Below are positions 8,651 to 18,152 of a stretch of 64,000 nt of DNA, one piece after another. The DNA lies in the NCBI RefSeq assembly GCF_009912395.1, contig NZ_WNDO01000031.1, positions 1 to 64,000 on the forward strand. The letters are read 5' to 3'. Both the position numbers and the translations under genes were made by a program. The notes under the pieces are model-generated. The model was not told the origin of the DNA and did not search any database. It saw nothing but the letters and a program-made list of their open reading frames with translations. Positions within the stretch are counted from its first letter, which is position 1. Every line of letters begins with the position of its first letter. This DNA is from Luteibacter sp. Lineage in GTDB: Bacteria; Pseudomonadota; Gammaproteobacteria; Xanthomonadales; Rhodanobacteraceae.

Positions 8651-8986
8651 ATGCCGCAGCATCGACCCGTGATCACCCCGCTCGCCGAAGGCACTTGCCG
8701 CATGATCTGCACGATATCGGCAGCCATGGTGGGTGTCTGCCTGACGGGCATCAGCCTGCTTCGCGTGGTGATTTCGTACACGCGCACGGACACGATCACG
8801 GACGACCTGCTCGCCTTCGATGCGATCCTGTTCCTCATCGCGACGCTGGCAGCGTACTTCGCGATGCGTGTCGATTCCGACGTCAGGCTGCATCGCCTGG
8901 AGCGTATCGCCGATGTGGCCTTCATCCTGGCGATGGTGATGCTGACGGTCGTGTGCTTCCTGATCACCTATATGGTCACCCTCTGA
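8651..8986 (+). CDS. Small inner-membrane protein of unknown function
   Basis: The 111-residue product has three hydrophobic segments: about residues 18-40, 59-78 and 88-110, with a charged VDSDVRLHRLER loop between the second and third. No family is recognised. A GAGGA ribosome binding site eight bases before 8651 supports this start over the upstream part of the open frame, which overlaps the divergent gene at 8448. It sits 111 bases before the efflux operon but shows no link to it. Confidence 0.6.
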   Translation: MPQHRPVITPLAEGTCRMICTISAAMVGVCLTGISLLRVVISYTRTDTITDDLLAFDAILFLIATLAAYFAMRVDSDVRLHRLERIADVAFILAMVMLTVVCFLITYMVTL

Positions 8987-9097
8987 TGCGCCTCACGAAG
9001 ATGAGCGCCCGGTGAACATGACACATCGCAGATAAACGGACGGCGTCCTGGCGCGTTCATGTTGCCTAGCCGACCGGCAAGGCCAGGAGTACGACCG

Positions 9098-10291
9098 ATG
9101 AGCGAGCCCACCGATACCGTACGCAGGCCACGACACACAGGGCGCTGGATCGCGTCGATTGCCGCCCTTGTCGTCGTGGTGCTGGTGGTGGTCCATCTGA
9201 TCGGCGGCCAGGGCAAGACGCGAGGCGGCGCGGCGGCACAGACCGTGGGCACGGCGAAGGTAGGCGTTGCCGACATGCCGGAAATACTGCGCGAACTCGG
9301 CACGGTCACCCCCGTGGCCACCGTGAACGTCTTGCCGCAGTTGAGCGGCTACCTGACCGAGGTGGCCTACAAGGAGGGGCAGGACGTGGCCAAGGGCCAG
9401 TTCCTGGCGCAGATCGACCCTCGGCAGTACCAGATACAGAAACAGCAGGCCCAGGCACAGCTCGCAAAGGACCAGGCCAGCCTCGGCCAAGCCCGCGCGG
9501 ACCTGGCCCGTTTTGCCCGCTTGAACGAGCAGAAATCGATCGCCAAACAGACCTACGCCGACCAGAAATTCACGGTGCAACAGGACGAGGCCGCCGTGAA
9601 GGCCGACCAGGCCGCGATCGCACAGGACGAACTCGACCTCGCTTACTGCCATATCGTGGCGCCCGTGGCCGGTCGCGTGGGCCTGCGGCTGGTCGATCCC
9701 GGCAACTACGTGACCCAGTCCACGTCGCCGGGCATCGTCACGATCACTTCTATGAAGCCTATGACGGTGCAGTTCACGGTGCCGCAGAACGAGCTTGGCC
9801 GGGTGCTCCAGCGCTTCGGAGCCAACTCGTCTCTCCCGGTCACCGTCTATGACAGCGACAATACGCGGCAAATCGCGACGGGCAAGCTCTATGCCCTGGG
9901 CAACCAGGTGGCAACGGGTACCGGCACCGTGACCCTTCGCGCGATGTTCGACAACGACGACGAAGCGCTTTACCCGAACGAGTTCGTCAATGTCCGGCTG
10001 CTCGTGGATACGCTCAAGCAGGCCGTCGTGGTGCCGACGCTCTCGATCCAGAGCGGTGCCCCAGGGGACTTCGTCTATCTGGTCAATGCGGATCAGACGG
10101 TGTCCGTGCACAAGGTGACGCTCGGTCCGAGCGACGGCACGAACACCGTGATTACCTCCGGGCTGGCGGTGGGACAGGTCGTGGTGACCGACGGCATGGA
10201 TCGCCTCAGCGACGGTGCGAAGATCCGGCCAGCCGGCGATGGTGCCCATGCCGGCACGCCGTCGGGTGGATCACGGCGGCATGCCTCGTAG
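9098..10291 (+). CDS. mdtA: RND efflux periplasmic adaptor (MdtA-like)
   Basis: A 397-residue membrane fusion protein: one N-terminal membrane anchor (about 14-32), a lipoyl-like half-motif (VNVLPQLSGYLTEVAYKEGQ split by the hairpin), an alpha-helical hairpin rich in Gln and Ala (about 115-175), the second lipoyl half HIVAPVAGRVGLR and beta-barrel and membrane-proximal domains. It links the inner-membrane pump to the outer-membrane channel. AGGAG nine bases upstream supports the start at 9098. It is the first gene of a four-gene operon with two RND pumps, the arrangement of MdtABC, which exports bile salts, novobiocin and similar compounds in Escherichia coli. Confidence 0.88.
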   Translation: MSEPTDTVRRPRHTGRWIASIAALVVVVLVVVHLIGGQGKTRGGAAAQTVGTAKVGVADMPEILRELGTVTPVATVNVLPQLSGYLTEVAYKEGQDVAKGQFLAQIDPRQYQIQKQQAQAQLAKDQASLGQARADLARFARLNEQKSIAKQTYADQKFTVQQDEAAVKADQAAIAQDELDLAYCHIVAPVAGRVGLRLVDPGNYVTQSTSPGIVTITSMKPMTVQFTVPQNELGRVLQRFGANSSLPVTVYDSDNTRQIATGKLYALGNQVATGTGTVTLRAMFDNDDEALYPNEFVNVRLLVDTLKQAVVVPTLSIQSGAPGDFVYLVNADQTVSVHKVTLGPSDGTNTVITSGLAVGQVVVTDGMDRLSDGAKIRPAGDGAHAGTPSGGSRRHAS

Positions 10292-10300
10292 GGGCCGCGC

Positions 10301-13300
10301 ATGAACATCTCGCGCCCCTTCGTCCTGCGACCGGTTGCCACCGCGTTGCTGATGCTCGCCCTGGTGCTCGTGGGCCTGGTGGCCGTGCGTTTTCTTCCCG
10401 TGTCGTCGCTGCCGGACGTCGACTACCCGGTCATCCAGGTCCAGACCTTCTATCCCGGGGCCAGCCCGAGCGTCATGGCGAACACGGTCACCGCTCCGCT
10501 GGAAGTGCAGTTGGGCCAGATCCCCGGGCTGCAGCAGATGACCTCCACCAGCTCCGCGGGCGCGTCGGTGGTGACCTTGCAGTTCGACCTCTCGCTCAGC
10601 CTCGATGTCGCCGAGCAGAACGTGCAGGAAGCGATCAACGCATCGTCCAGCCTGTTGCCCAGCGGACTGCCCGCGCCGCCGACCTATGCGAAGGTGAATC
10701 CAGCGGATCGCCCAATCCTCACGCTGGCGGTCACTTCGGCCTCGATGTCGCTGACCCAGTTGGAGGACGTGGCCAACAACCGCCTCGGCTCGAAGATCGC
10801 CGAAGTGCCCGGCGTCGGGCTGGTTGTTCCGGCCGGCGGCAACGTGCCGGCGATCCGCGTGGAGGCTGATCCCGCCAAGCTGGCCGCTTATGGGCTCAAC
10901 ATCGACGACCTGCGTTCGTTACTTGCCAACGTCAACGTCAGCCAGCCGAAAGGCAATTTCGATGGCCCCAAGCTCGACTACACCATCAACGGGAACGACC
11001 AGATCCGCGATCCGAAGGATTACCTGCAAACGGTCATTTCCTACCAGAACGGGGCGCCGGTGTACCTGCGCGACGTGGCGAAGGTGACCGAATCGGCCCA
11101 GAACACGGAGCAGGGTGCCTGGTACGACCACCAGCAGGCGATCGTGCTCAACGTGCAACGCCAGCCGGGCGCCAACGTCATCGCCACGGTCGACCAGATC
11201 AAGAAGCAGTTGCCCGGTTTGGAGGCCACCTTGCCCGCGGGCATGAAGGTCGCCGTGGTATCCGACAGCACGGGGGTGATCCGTTCCTCCGTATCCGATG
11301 CGGCGTTCGAACTCGTGCTCGCCATCGTGCTTGTCGTGCTGGTGATTTTCGTCTTCCTGCGCAACCTGCCGGCGACGATCATCCCCAGCATCTCCGTGCC
11401 GGTATCGCTGATCGGCACGCTCGCGGCGATGTACGAACTGGGCTATTCCATCGACAACCTGTCGTTGATGGCCTTGATCATCGCCACCGGCTTCGTGGTG
11501 GACGACTCCATCGTGATGATCGAGAACATCGTGCGGTACCTGGAAGAAGAGCATACGCCCATGGAAGCCGCGCTCGAAGGCGCGGGGCAGATCGGGTTCA
11601 CCATCGTGTCGCTGACGGTCTCCCTCATCGCCGTCCTGATCCCGCTGTTGTTCATGGGTGGCGTCATTGGTCGGTTGTTCAAGGAGTTCGCGGTGACGTT
11701 GGCGGTGACCATCGTTATCTCCGGCATTGTCTCGCTCACCCTGGTGCCGATGCTTTGCGCTCGTATCCTGCGCGCGCAGGCCGACCGGCATCCAAGCCGC
11801 TTCGAACGCATGAGCGAATCGCTGTTCGATCGTCTTCTCTCGTCGTATGAGCGCGGGCTGCGTTTCGTCATGGCTCGGCAGGTGCCGACGCTGGTCGTGT
11901 TCGTGATCACGGTGGGCGTCACGTTCGCGCTGTATGTGATGATCCCCAAGGGCCTTTTCCCCACGCAGGATGTCGGTGTCATCGAAGGCATCAGCGTCGC
12001 GGATAACTCCGTCTCGTACGCTGCGATGGTCCAGCGCCAGGCGGCCCTGGCGGACGCCGTGCTCAAGGATCCGGATGTCGCCGGACTCACGTCGTATGTC
12101 GGTGTCGACGGCACCAACAAGACCCTCAACAATGGCCGCTTCCTCATCGACCTCAAGCCGATCGGCGACCGCTCGACCAACGCCTCGGGCATCGCTCGAC
12201 GGTTGCAGCAGGAAACGGCGGGTGTCGCAGGGATCAAGCTGTTCCTCCAGCCGGAGCAGGACCTCACGCTCGACACCACTGTGTCGCCCAACCAGTACCA
12301 GTTCGTGTTGCGCGGCTCCTCCCAGGACGAACTGGCGAAGTACGTGCCCGACCTGCTCGGACGCATGCGCGCCATCGCCTCGATCACCGGCGTGACCAGT
12401 GACCTCGCCAACGAGGGCCCGGCGGTGGACGTGGAGGTGAACCGGCAACTGGCCGCTCGCTACGGAATCACGGCGGCGACGATCGACAATGCGCTGTACG
12501 ACGCCCTGGGGCAGCGCATCGTCTCCACCATCTTCGAGCAGGCCGGGCAATACCGCGTGATCCTCGTGGCCAAGCCGGAGAGCCTGCCCACGATCGACTC
12601 GCTGGGCGATATCTACCTGCCAAGCCAGACCGCCAGCAGCGGCCAAGTGCCACTGAAGGCCATCGCGTCGATCCGCGTCGTGAAGTCCCCCCTGGCGATC
12701 AGCCATCTTGCCCAGTTTCCGGCAGTCACCTTGTCGTTCAACCTGGCTCCCGGTGCGTCGCTCAGTACCGCGGTCGCCGATATCGCCAGCGCGGAACACG
12801 CCGCCAAGCTGCCGGCCTCGGTGACGTCGTCGTTCCAGGGTGCGGCGCAGGCGTTCCAGGATTCGCTTTCCAGCGAGGTGTACCTGCTGCTGGCGGCGCT
12901 CGTGGCGGTCTATATCGTGCTGGGCATGCTCTACGAGAGCTTCATCCATCCGTTGACCATCCTGTCCACACTTCCCTCGGCGGGTATCGGCGCGCTGCTG
13001 GCCCTGATGGTCGCCGGGCACGACCTCGACGTGATAGGCATCATCGGCATCGTGCTGCTCATCGGTATCGTGAAGAAAAACGCGATCATGATCGTGGACT
13101 TCGCGCTGGAAGGTGAGCGGACGCATGGCAAGTCGCCGGCCGATGCCGTCTTCGAAGCCTGCCTGCTGCGCTTCCGTCCGATCCTGATGACCACCCTGGC
13201 GGCGATGCTGGGCGCGTTGCCGATGCTGCTCGGCAGTGGCACGGGATCGGAGCTTCGGCGTCCGCTGGGCCTGGCGATCATCGGCGGCTTGGCCCTTAGC

Positions 13301-13408
13301 CAGTTGCTGACGCTGTTCACGACACCCGTGGTGTACCTGTTCTTCGACCGGTTGGCGTCGCGACGCTCCGGCAGGCGTGATTCGCCTGCGATCGGACAGG
13401 CGTCATGA
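10301..13408 (+). CDS. mdtB: RND efflux pump, MdtB-like subunit
   Basis: A 1035-residue HAE1-type RND transporter of normal family length. It starts MNISRPFVLRPVATALLM, shows twelve predicted membrane helices and two large periplasmic loops, and carries the proton-relay Asp pair in GFVVDDS (401-402). The sequence LPDVDYPVIQVQTFYPGASP near the N-terminus is typical of the MdtB/MdtC branch. It begins nine bases after the adaptor stop and its TGA overlaps the next ATG (ATGA at 13405-13408), pointing to translational coupling. In E. coli MdtB and MdtC form a B2C heterotrimer; the same is likely here. Confidence 0.9.
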   Translation: MNISRPFVLRPVATALLMLALVLVGLVAVRFLPVSSLPDVDYPVIQVQTFYPGASPSVMANTVTAPLEVQLGQIPGLQQMTSTSSAGASVVTLQFDLSLSLDVAEQNVQEAINASSSLLPSGLPAPPTYAKVNPADRPILTLAVTSASMSLTQLEDVANNRLGSKIAEVPGVGLVVPAGGNVPAIRVEADPAKLAAYGLNIDDLRSLLANVNVSQPKGNFDGPKLDYTINGNDQIRDPKDYLQTVISYQNGAPVYLRDVAKVTESAQNTEQGAWYDHQQAIVLNVQRQPGANVIATVDQIKKQLPGLEATLPAGMKVAVVSDSTGVIRSSVSDAAFELVLAIVLVVLVIFVFLRNLPATIIPSISVPVSLIGTLAAMYELGYSIDNLSLMALIIATGFVVDDSIVMIENIVRYLEEEHTPMEAALEGAGQIGFTIVSLTVSLIAVLIPLLFMGGVIGRLFKEFAVTLAVTIVISGIVSLTLVPMLCARILRAQADRHPSRFERMSESLFDRLLSSYERGLRFVMARQVPTLVVFVITVGVTFALYVMIPKGLFPTQDVGVIEGISVADNSVSYAAMVQRQAALADAVLKDPDVAGLTSYVGVDGTNKTLNNGRFLIDLKPIGDRSTNASGIARRLQQETAGVAGIKLFLQPEQDLTLDTTVSPNQYQFVLRGSSQDELAKYVPDLLGRMRAIASITGVTSDLANEGPAVDVEVNRQLAARYGITAATIDNALYDALGQRIVSTIFEQAGQYRVILVAKPESLPTIDSLGDIYLPSQTASSGQVPLKAIASIRVVKSPLAISHLAQFPAVTLSFNLAPGASLSTAVADIASAEHAAKLPASVTSSFQGAAQAFQDSLSSEVYLLLAALVAVYIVLGMLYESFIHPLTILSTLPSAGIGALLALMVAGHDLDVIGIIGIVLLIGIVKKNAIMIVDFALEGERTHGKSPADAVFEACLLRFRPILMTTLAAMLGALPMLLGSGTGSELRRPLGLAIIGGLALSQLLTLFTTPVVYLFFDRLASRRSGRRDSPAIGQAS

Positions 13409-16400
13409 ACATCCCCGGGCTGTTCATCCGGCGCCCCGTGGCGACGACCCTGCTCGCGGTCGCCATCCTGTTGTCCGGTGCGCTGGCCTATATGAAGCTG
13501 CCCGTGGCGCCGTTGCCGAACGTCACCTTCCCGGTGATCGTGGTGCAGGCAAGCATGGCGGGTGCCAGCCCGGACATCATGGCTTCCACCGTCGCCGCGC
13601 CGCTTGAACGCCGGCTCGGTTCCATCGCCGACATCACGGAACTCACCTCGTCCAGCTCGGTCGGTTCGGCGATGATCGTCATCCAGTTCGGGCTGGATCG
13701 CGACATCAACTGTGCGGCCCGTGACGTGCAGGCGGCCATCCAGGCCGCGCGCGCCGACCTACCGTCCACGTTGCGCAACAATCCCACGTATCGCCAGTAC
13801 AACCCGTCCGATACGCCGATCATGGTCCTGGCGCTGACCTCGCCGACGCTGACCCGCGCGCAGCTTTATGACTCGGCGAACTCGATCCTCCAGCAGCAGC
13901 TTTCGCAGGTCGACGGAGTGGGGCAGATCACCCTGGGCGGCAGCGCGCTGCCTTCCGTGCGTGTCGAGCTCAACCCGGATCAGCTCAACAGCTACGGCAT
14001 CGGCCTGGAGGACGTTCGGGCGGCCTTGGGGTCGGCCAATGCCAACAGCGCCAAGGGTCATATCGACCAGGGCGACCAGCGCTTCGAGATCCTCTCCAAC
14101 GACCAGATCGACAAGGCCGCGCCGTATCGTGACCTGATCGTGGCCTATCGGAACGGCTCCCCCGTGTTCCTGCGCGATGTCGCCGACGTGCAGGATTCGG
14201 CGGAAAACCTGCGCAATGCGGGCTTGTACAACGGCAAGGACGCGGTGCTGGTGATCGTCTATCCGTTACCCGGCAGCAACATCGTTCGGACGGTCGGGCA
14301 GATCCGGAAAGTGCTTCCTTCCGTAGAGGCTTCGTTGCCTAGCGACGTGCATATCGGCATCGCCGTCGATCGCTCGCAGTCGGTCAGCGCTGCCGTGGAC
14401 GATACGGAGCGGACGCTGGTCATCGCGGTGGTGCTGGTCATCGGTGTCGTCTTCGCCTTCCTGCGCTCGCCGCGTGCGACCCTCGTACCGGCGATGGCCT
14501 TGCCGCTGTCCATCGTGGGCACCTTCGGGCCGATGTACTTGCTGGGCTACAGCCTGGACAACCTGTCGCTGATGGCCCTCACCATCGGCACGGGCTTCGT
14601 CGTGGATGATGCGGTAGTGGTGCTGGAGAACATCGTGCGCCACGTGGACGAGGGCATGGACGTTCGCGAGGCCGCCTTGCGGGGAAGCGCCGAGGTCAGT
14701 TTCACGGTGATCTCCATGAGCCTGTCGCTCATCGCGGTCTTCCTGCCCATCCTGCTGATGCCCGGCATCGTCGGCCTGTTGTTCCACGAATTCGCGGTGA
14801 CGCTATCCATCGCGATCCTGCTGTCGCTGGTGGTGTCGTTGACCATTACGCCCACCATGACGGCCCATGTGTTGAGTCGCCGCCGCCAGGGCGTCACGGA
14901 AAGCCGGCTGGGCGCCTGGACGGGTCGGCAATTTGATCGCTTCCGCAACGGCTACGATCGTTCCCTGGGCATCGCGCTGGAGCATAAGGCGCTGGTCACG
15001 GCGATTCTGCTCGGCCTGATCGTGCTCAACGTGGTCCTGCTGCGTTTCCTGCCGTCGACCTTCTTTCCCGAACAGGACAACGGCATCCTGACCGGGCAGA
15101 TCGTCGCGGACCAGAACATCTCGTTCCAGGCGATGCAGAAGAAGCTCGCCCAGCTCCAGGCGATCGTACAACGCGACCCAGCGGTGGCTTCGGTCGCCGG
15201 CTTCACGGGGGGCAGGGCGCTCAACACGGCGAATGTCTTCATCGAACTGAAGCCGCTAGCGGAACGCGGGATCTCCGCGGCCGAGGTGGTGGATCGCCTG
15301 CGGCCGAAGCTGGGCGCCGTCTCCGGAGCACGGCTGCTATTGCAGGCGGCGCAGGACTTGCGCATCGGCGGTCGCCAATCGGCCGCGGAATACCAGTACA
15401 CCTTGACCGGCGACGACGCGAACGCCTTGTTCTCGTGGGTACCAAAACTGGTCGACGCATTGGGCAAGGAGCGCGGCCAGCTGTCCGACGTGAACTCCGA
15501 CCTGCAACAGCACGGCCTCCAGGTGTACGTCACCCTGGATCGGGCCACCGCCGCCCGCTACGGCTTCGCGCCCAACCAGATCGACAGCGTGCTGTACGAC
15601 GCCTTCGGCCAGCGCACGGTCTCGACGATCTACAACGCCTTGAACCAGTACTACGTGGTGATGGAGGTGGCGCCGCAGTACTGGCAAGATCCGACGATGT
15701 TGCAGCGAATGCGCTTCAGCACCGCGGCGGGAAATGCCAGCGGCACGCAGCAGACGCAGATGTCGTCGGCCCTGGTCAAGGCGGTGGGGTTGACACAAGC
15801 GGGCACCGTCAATACACGCAACGCGGATGCCGAAGCCAACCAGCTGACCAACGCCATCGCCAATACCAAGGGCGGCAGCTCCAGCGGCAGCGCGGACAGC
15901 ACGGCCGCGGAAACCCTGGTGCCGTTCCCGGCGATGGCGAGCTACATCGGTAACCACACGGCCACCCAGGTAAGCCATCAGGATGGCCTGGTCGCCGCCA
16001 CGATCTCGTTCAACCTGCCGCCAGGTGGTTCGTTGAGTGACGCCTCGGCCACGATCGACCGCGTCTCGCGGCAGATCGGTATGCCTGCGTCGATCCACGG
16101 CAGCTTCGCCGGCGCCGCGCAGGCCTATGGGCAGTCCATGTCGACGATGCCGTGGCTGGTCCTCGCTGCACTGGCGGCGGTGTATATCGTGCTCGGCATC
16201 CTCTACGAGAACACGGTGCATCCGCTCACCATCCTGTCGACGCTGCCGTCCGCGGGCATCGGCGCGACGCTCGCGTTATTGATCTTCGGCATCCCGTTCT
16301 CGGTGATCGCGATGATCGGCATCATCCTGCTCATCGGCATCGTCAAGAAGAACGCGATCATGATGATCGACGTCGCCATCCAGACGCAGCGAAACGAAGG

Positions 16401-16695
16401 TCTCGACGCGCGCACGGCGATCCACCGCGCGGCGGTGATCCGCCTCCGGCCGATCATGATGACCACGGCCGCCGCCGTGCTGGGCGCGGTGCCGCTTGCC
16501 ATTGGCCTGGGGCAGGGTGCCTCGCTGAGGCAGCCGCTCGGCATCACGGTGATGGGCGGACTCGTACTCAGCCAGATTGTCACGCTCTACACCACACCGG
16601 TGATCTACATCCATCTCGACGGGCTGCGAGCCAGGCTGGCGGCCTGGTCCGCCCGCCTGCCGTGGAACCGGGCAGACGCGAGCGCACGCATATGA
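13405..16695 (+). CDS. mdtC: RND efflux pump, MdtC-like subunit with an extra loop
   Basis: A 1096-residue RND pump starting MNIPGLFIRRPVATTLL, with the proton-relay Asp pair in GFVVDDA (401-402). It is about 60-70 residues longer than MdtC of E. coli. The excess lies at about residues 774-834, a Gln/Thr/Asn/Ser/Gly-rich stretch (NASGTQQTQ to GSSSGSADS) in the second periplasmic loop, just before the conserved VPFPAMASY-type segment. The ATG overlaps the stop of the previous gene, and its own TGA overlaps the start of the NodT-like gene. It is expected to assemble with the preceding pump subunit. Confidence 0.9.
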   Translation: MNIPGLFIRRPVATTLLAVAILLSGALAYMKLPVAPLPNVTFPVIVVQASMAGASPDIMASTVAAPLERRLGSIADITELTSSSSVGSAMIVIQFGLDRDINCAARDVQAAIQAARADLPSTLRNNPTYRQYNPSDTPIMVLALTSPTLTRAQLYDSANSILQQQLSQVDGVGQITLGGSALPSVRVELNPDQLNSYGIGLEDVRAALGSANANSAKGHIDQGDQRFEILSNDQIDKAAPYRDLIVAYRNGSPVFLRDVADVQDSAENLRNAGLYNGKDAVLVIVYPLPGSNIVRTVGQIRKVLPSVEASLPSDVHIGIAVDRSQSVSAAVDDTERTLVIAVVLVIGVVFAFLRSPRATLVPAMALPLSIVGTFGPMYLLGYSLDNLSLMALTIGTGFVVDDAVVVLENIVRHVDEGMDVREAALRGSAEVSFTVISMSLSLIAVFLPILLMPGIVGLLFHEFAVTLSIAILLSLVVSLTITPTMTAHVLSRRRQGVTESRLGAWTGRQFDRFRNGYDRSLGIALEHKALVTAILLGLIVLNVVLLRFLPSTFFPEQDNGILTGQIVADQNISFQAMQKKLAQLQAIVQRDPAVASVAGFTGGRALNTANVFIELKPLAERGISAAEVVDRLRPKLGAVSGARLLLQAAQDLRIGGRQSAAEYQYTLTGDDANALFSWVPKLVDALGKERGQLSDVNSDLQQHGLQVYVTLDRATAARYGFAPNQIDSVLYDAFGQRTVSTIYNALNQYYVVMEVAPQYWQDPTMLQRMRFSTAAGNASGTQQTQMSSALVKAVGLTQAGTVNTRNADAEANQLTNAIANTKGGSSSGSADSTAAETLVPFPAMASYIGNHTATQVSHQDGLVAATISFNLPPGGSLSDASATIDRVSRQIGMPASIHGSFAGAAQAYGQSMSTMPWLVLAALAAVYIVLGILYENTVHPLTILSTLPSAGIGATLALLIFGIPFSVIAMIGIILLIGIVKKNAIMMIDVAIQTQRNEGLDARTAIHRAAVIRLRPIMMTTAAAVLGAVPLAIGLGQGASLRQPLGITVMGGLVLSQIVTLYTTPVIYIHLDGLRARLAAWSARLPWNRADASARI

Positions 16696-18104
16696 AGACA
16701 TCGCACAAGACCCTCGTGGTATCGCTGGCCTGGCTGCTGCACGGCTGCATGGTCGGTCCGGACTACAGCAGGCCCACGGTCAACATGCCGGCGACCTACA
16801 AGACAACGCCCGGCTGGGACGCCGCCAGGCCGGCGGACGATGCCCCCAAGGGCGAATGGTGGAAACCGTTCCATGATCCCTTGCTGGATCGCCTGGAGCC
16901 GGAGGTTTCGGTTTCCAACCAGACTGTTCGCCAGAGCTATGCCAACTACCAGGAAGCCTTGGCTGAAGTGCAGGTGGCGCGTGCGGGGCTGTTCCCGACC
17001 GTGGACCTCAGCGGCTCGGCGACGAAGGCGCGTAGCGCGACGTCCAACGCGGCGGCGGGTTCCGCGGTGAGGACCTCCGGTTCGCTCGAGGGCAACGTCA
17101 GCTGGGCGCCCGATCTATGGGGCAAGGTCCGGCGTGGCGTAGAGGAAAGCCGCGCCACGGCGCAGGCCAGCGAAGCCACGCTGGCCAACGCCACGTTGTC
17201 GGAACAGGTAGCGCTCGCGGATGCCGTTATCGACCTCCGGGTGACCGACGCCAACATCGATCTGCTGACCAAGACCGTGGATGCGTACAAGGAATACCTC
17301 CGCGTCGTGAACAACCAGGGCGAAGCGGGAATCCGGCCGCCTTCCGATGTCATCACCGCACGGACCCAGCTCGAAAACGCGCAGGCCAGCCTCGTCGCGC
17401 TGGGCGTATCGCGCGCGAAGTACGAGCATGCCATCGCCGTGCTCGTCGGCAAGACACCGGAAGAACTGGACATACCGCAAGGCATCACCTTGCCCGACCT
17501 GCCGGCGGTACCTGCGGGCGTGCCGTCCACGTTGCTCCAGCGCCGCCCCGACATCGCCGTTGCCGAACGCCAGATGGCGGCGCAGAACGCGGCGATCGGC
17601 GTGGCCGTCGCCGCCTACTATCCCAACATCACACTGTCGGCAGCCGACGGATTTTCGCAGTCGCCCCTGGCGGGCCTCCTGCATGTGGCCAACCACGTCT
17701 GGTCGTTGGGTGCGGACCTGGGCGAGACGATCTTCGATGGCGGCGCACGTCACGGTCAGGTCGCCGCCGCCAAGGCATCGTACGAAGGCGCGGTAGCGAA
17801 CTATCGGCAGGCGGTGCTGACGGGATTGCAGAACGTGGAGGACGACCTTTCCGGTATCGACATCCTGGCGCGGCAGGCGGCCGTACTGGATAGCGCCGTC
17901 ACCGATGCGCGTCGCGGTTCGGAGATCGCCTTCAACGAGTACCAGGCGGGCACAGTCGACTACACGACGGCAGTCACCGCGCAGACCACTTTGCTCGGCA
18001 CGGAACAGAACGCGTTGAGCGTGAAGGAGCAGCGACTGCTCGATACGGTGTCGCTGATCGGCGACCTCGGCGGGGATGCTTCACCGTCACCGGGTTCGCA
18101 TTGA
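16692..18104 (+). CDS. NodT-family outer-membrane efflux lipoprotein
   Basis: A 470-residue TolC-like channel subunit. The signal ends LLHGC (lipid-accepting Cys19) followed by MVGPDYSRP, the classic start of NodT/OprM proteins. Two TolC repeats follow with long helices (for example ATAQASEATLANATLSEQ), and the ETIFDGG and QRRPDIAVAERQ motifs are present. It should form the trimeric outer-membrane duct for the two RND pumps. ATGA overlap with the upstream stop (16692-16695) shows it is the last cistron of the operon; a strong hairpin follows the stop. Confidence 0.88.
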   Translation: MKTSHKTLVVSLAWLLHGCMVGPDYSRPTVNMPATYKTTPGWDAARPADDAPKGEWWKPFHDPLLDRLEPEVSVSNQTVRQSYANYQEALAEVQVARAGLFPTVDLSGSATKARSATSNAAAGSAVRTSGSLEGNVSWAPDLWGKVRRGVEESRATAQASEATLANATLSEQVALADAVIDLRVTDANIDLLTKTVDAYKEYLRVVNNQGEAGIRPPSDVITARTQLENAQASLVALGVSRAKYEHAIAVLVGKTPEELDIPQGITLPDLPAVPAGVPSTLLQRRPDIAVAERQMAAQNAAIGVAVAAYYPNITLSAADGFSQSPLAGLLHVANHVWSLGADLGETIFDGGARHGQVAAAKASYEGAVANYRQAVLTGLQNVEDDLSGIDILARQAAVLDSAVTDARRGSEIAFNEYQAGTVDYTTAVTAQTTLLGTEQNALSVKEQRLLDTVSLIGDLGGDASPSPGSH

Positions 18105-18108
18105 CGAG

Positions 18109-18141
18109 TAACCCGGGGCGTCCGGCGGAGGCCCCGGGTTA
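18109..18141. terminator. Bidirectional hairpin between efflux operon and fabY-like gene
   Basis: TAACCCGGGGC (18109-18119) pairs perfectly with GCCCCGGGTTA (18131-18141) around an 11-base loop. It lies between two convergent genes, five bases after one stop and 12 bases after the other. There is no T run, so it may act as a weak intrinsic terminator or an end-protecting stem. Confidence 0.55.
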
Positions 18142-18152
18142 TCGGTATGGAC

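Noticed and set aside
10919..13126. A 735-codon open frame opposite the MdtB-like gene
   Set aside because: It is antisense to a well-supported pump gene, rich in Arg, His and Asp as expected of a shadow frame in high-GC DNA, with no domain or ribosome site.
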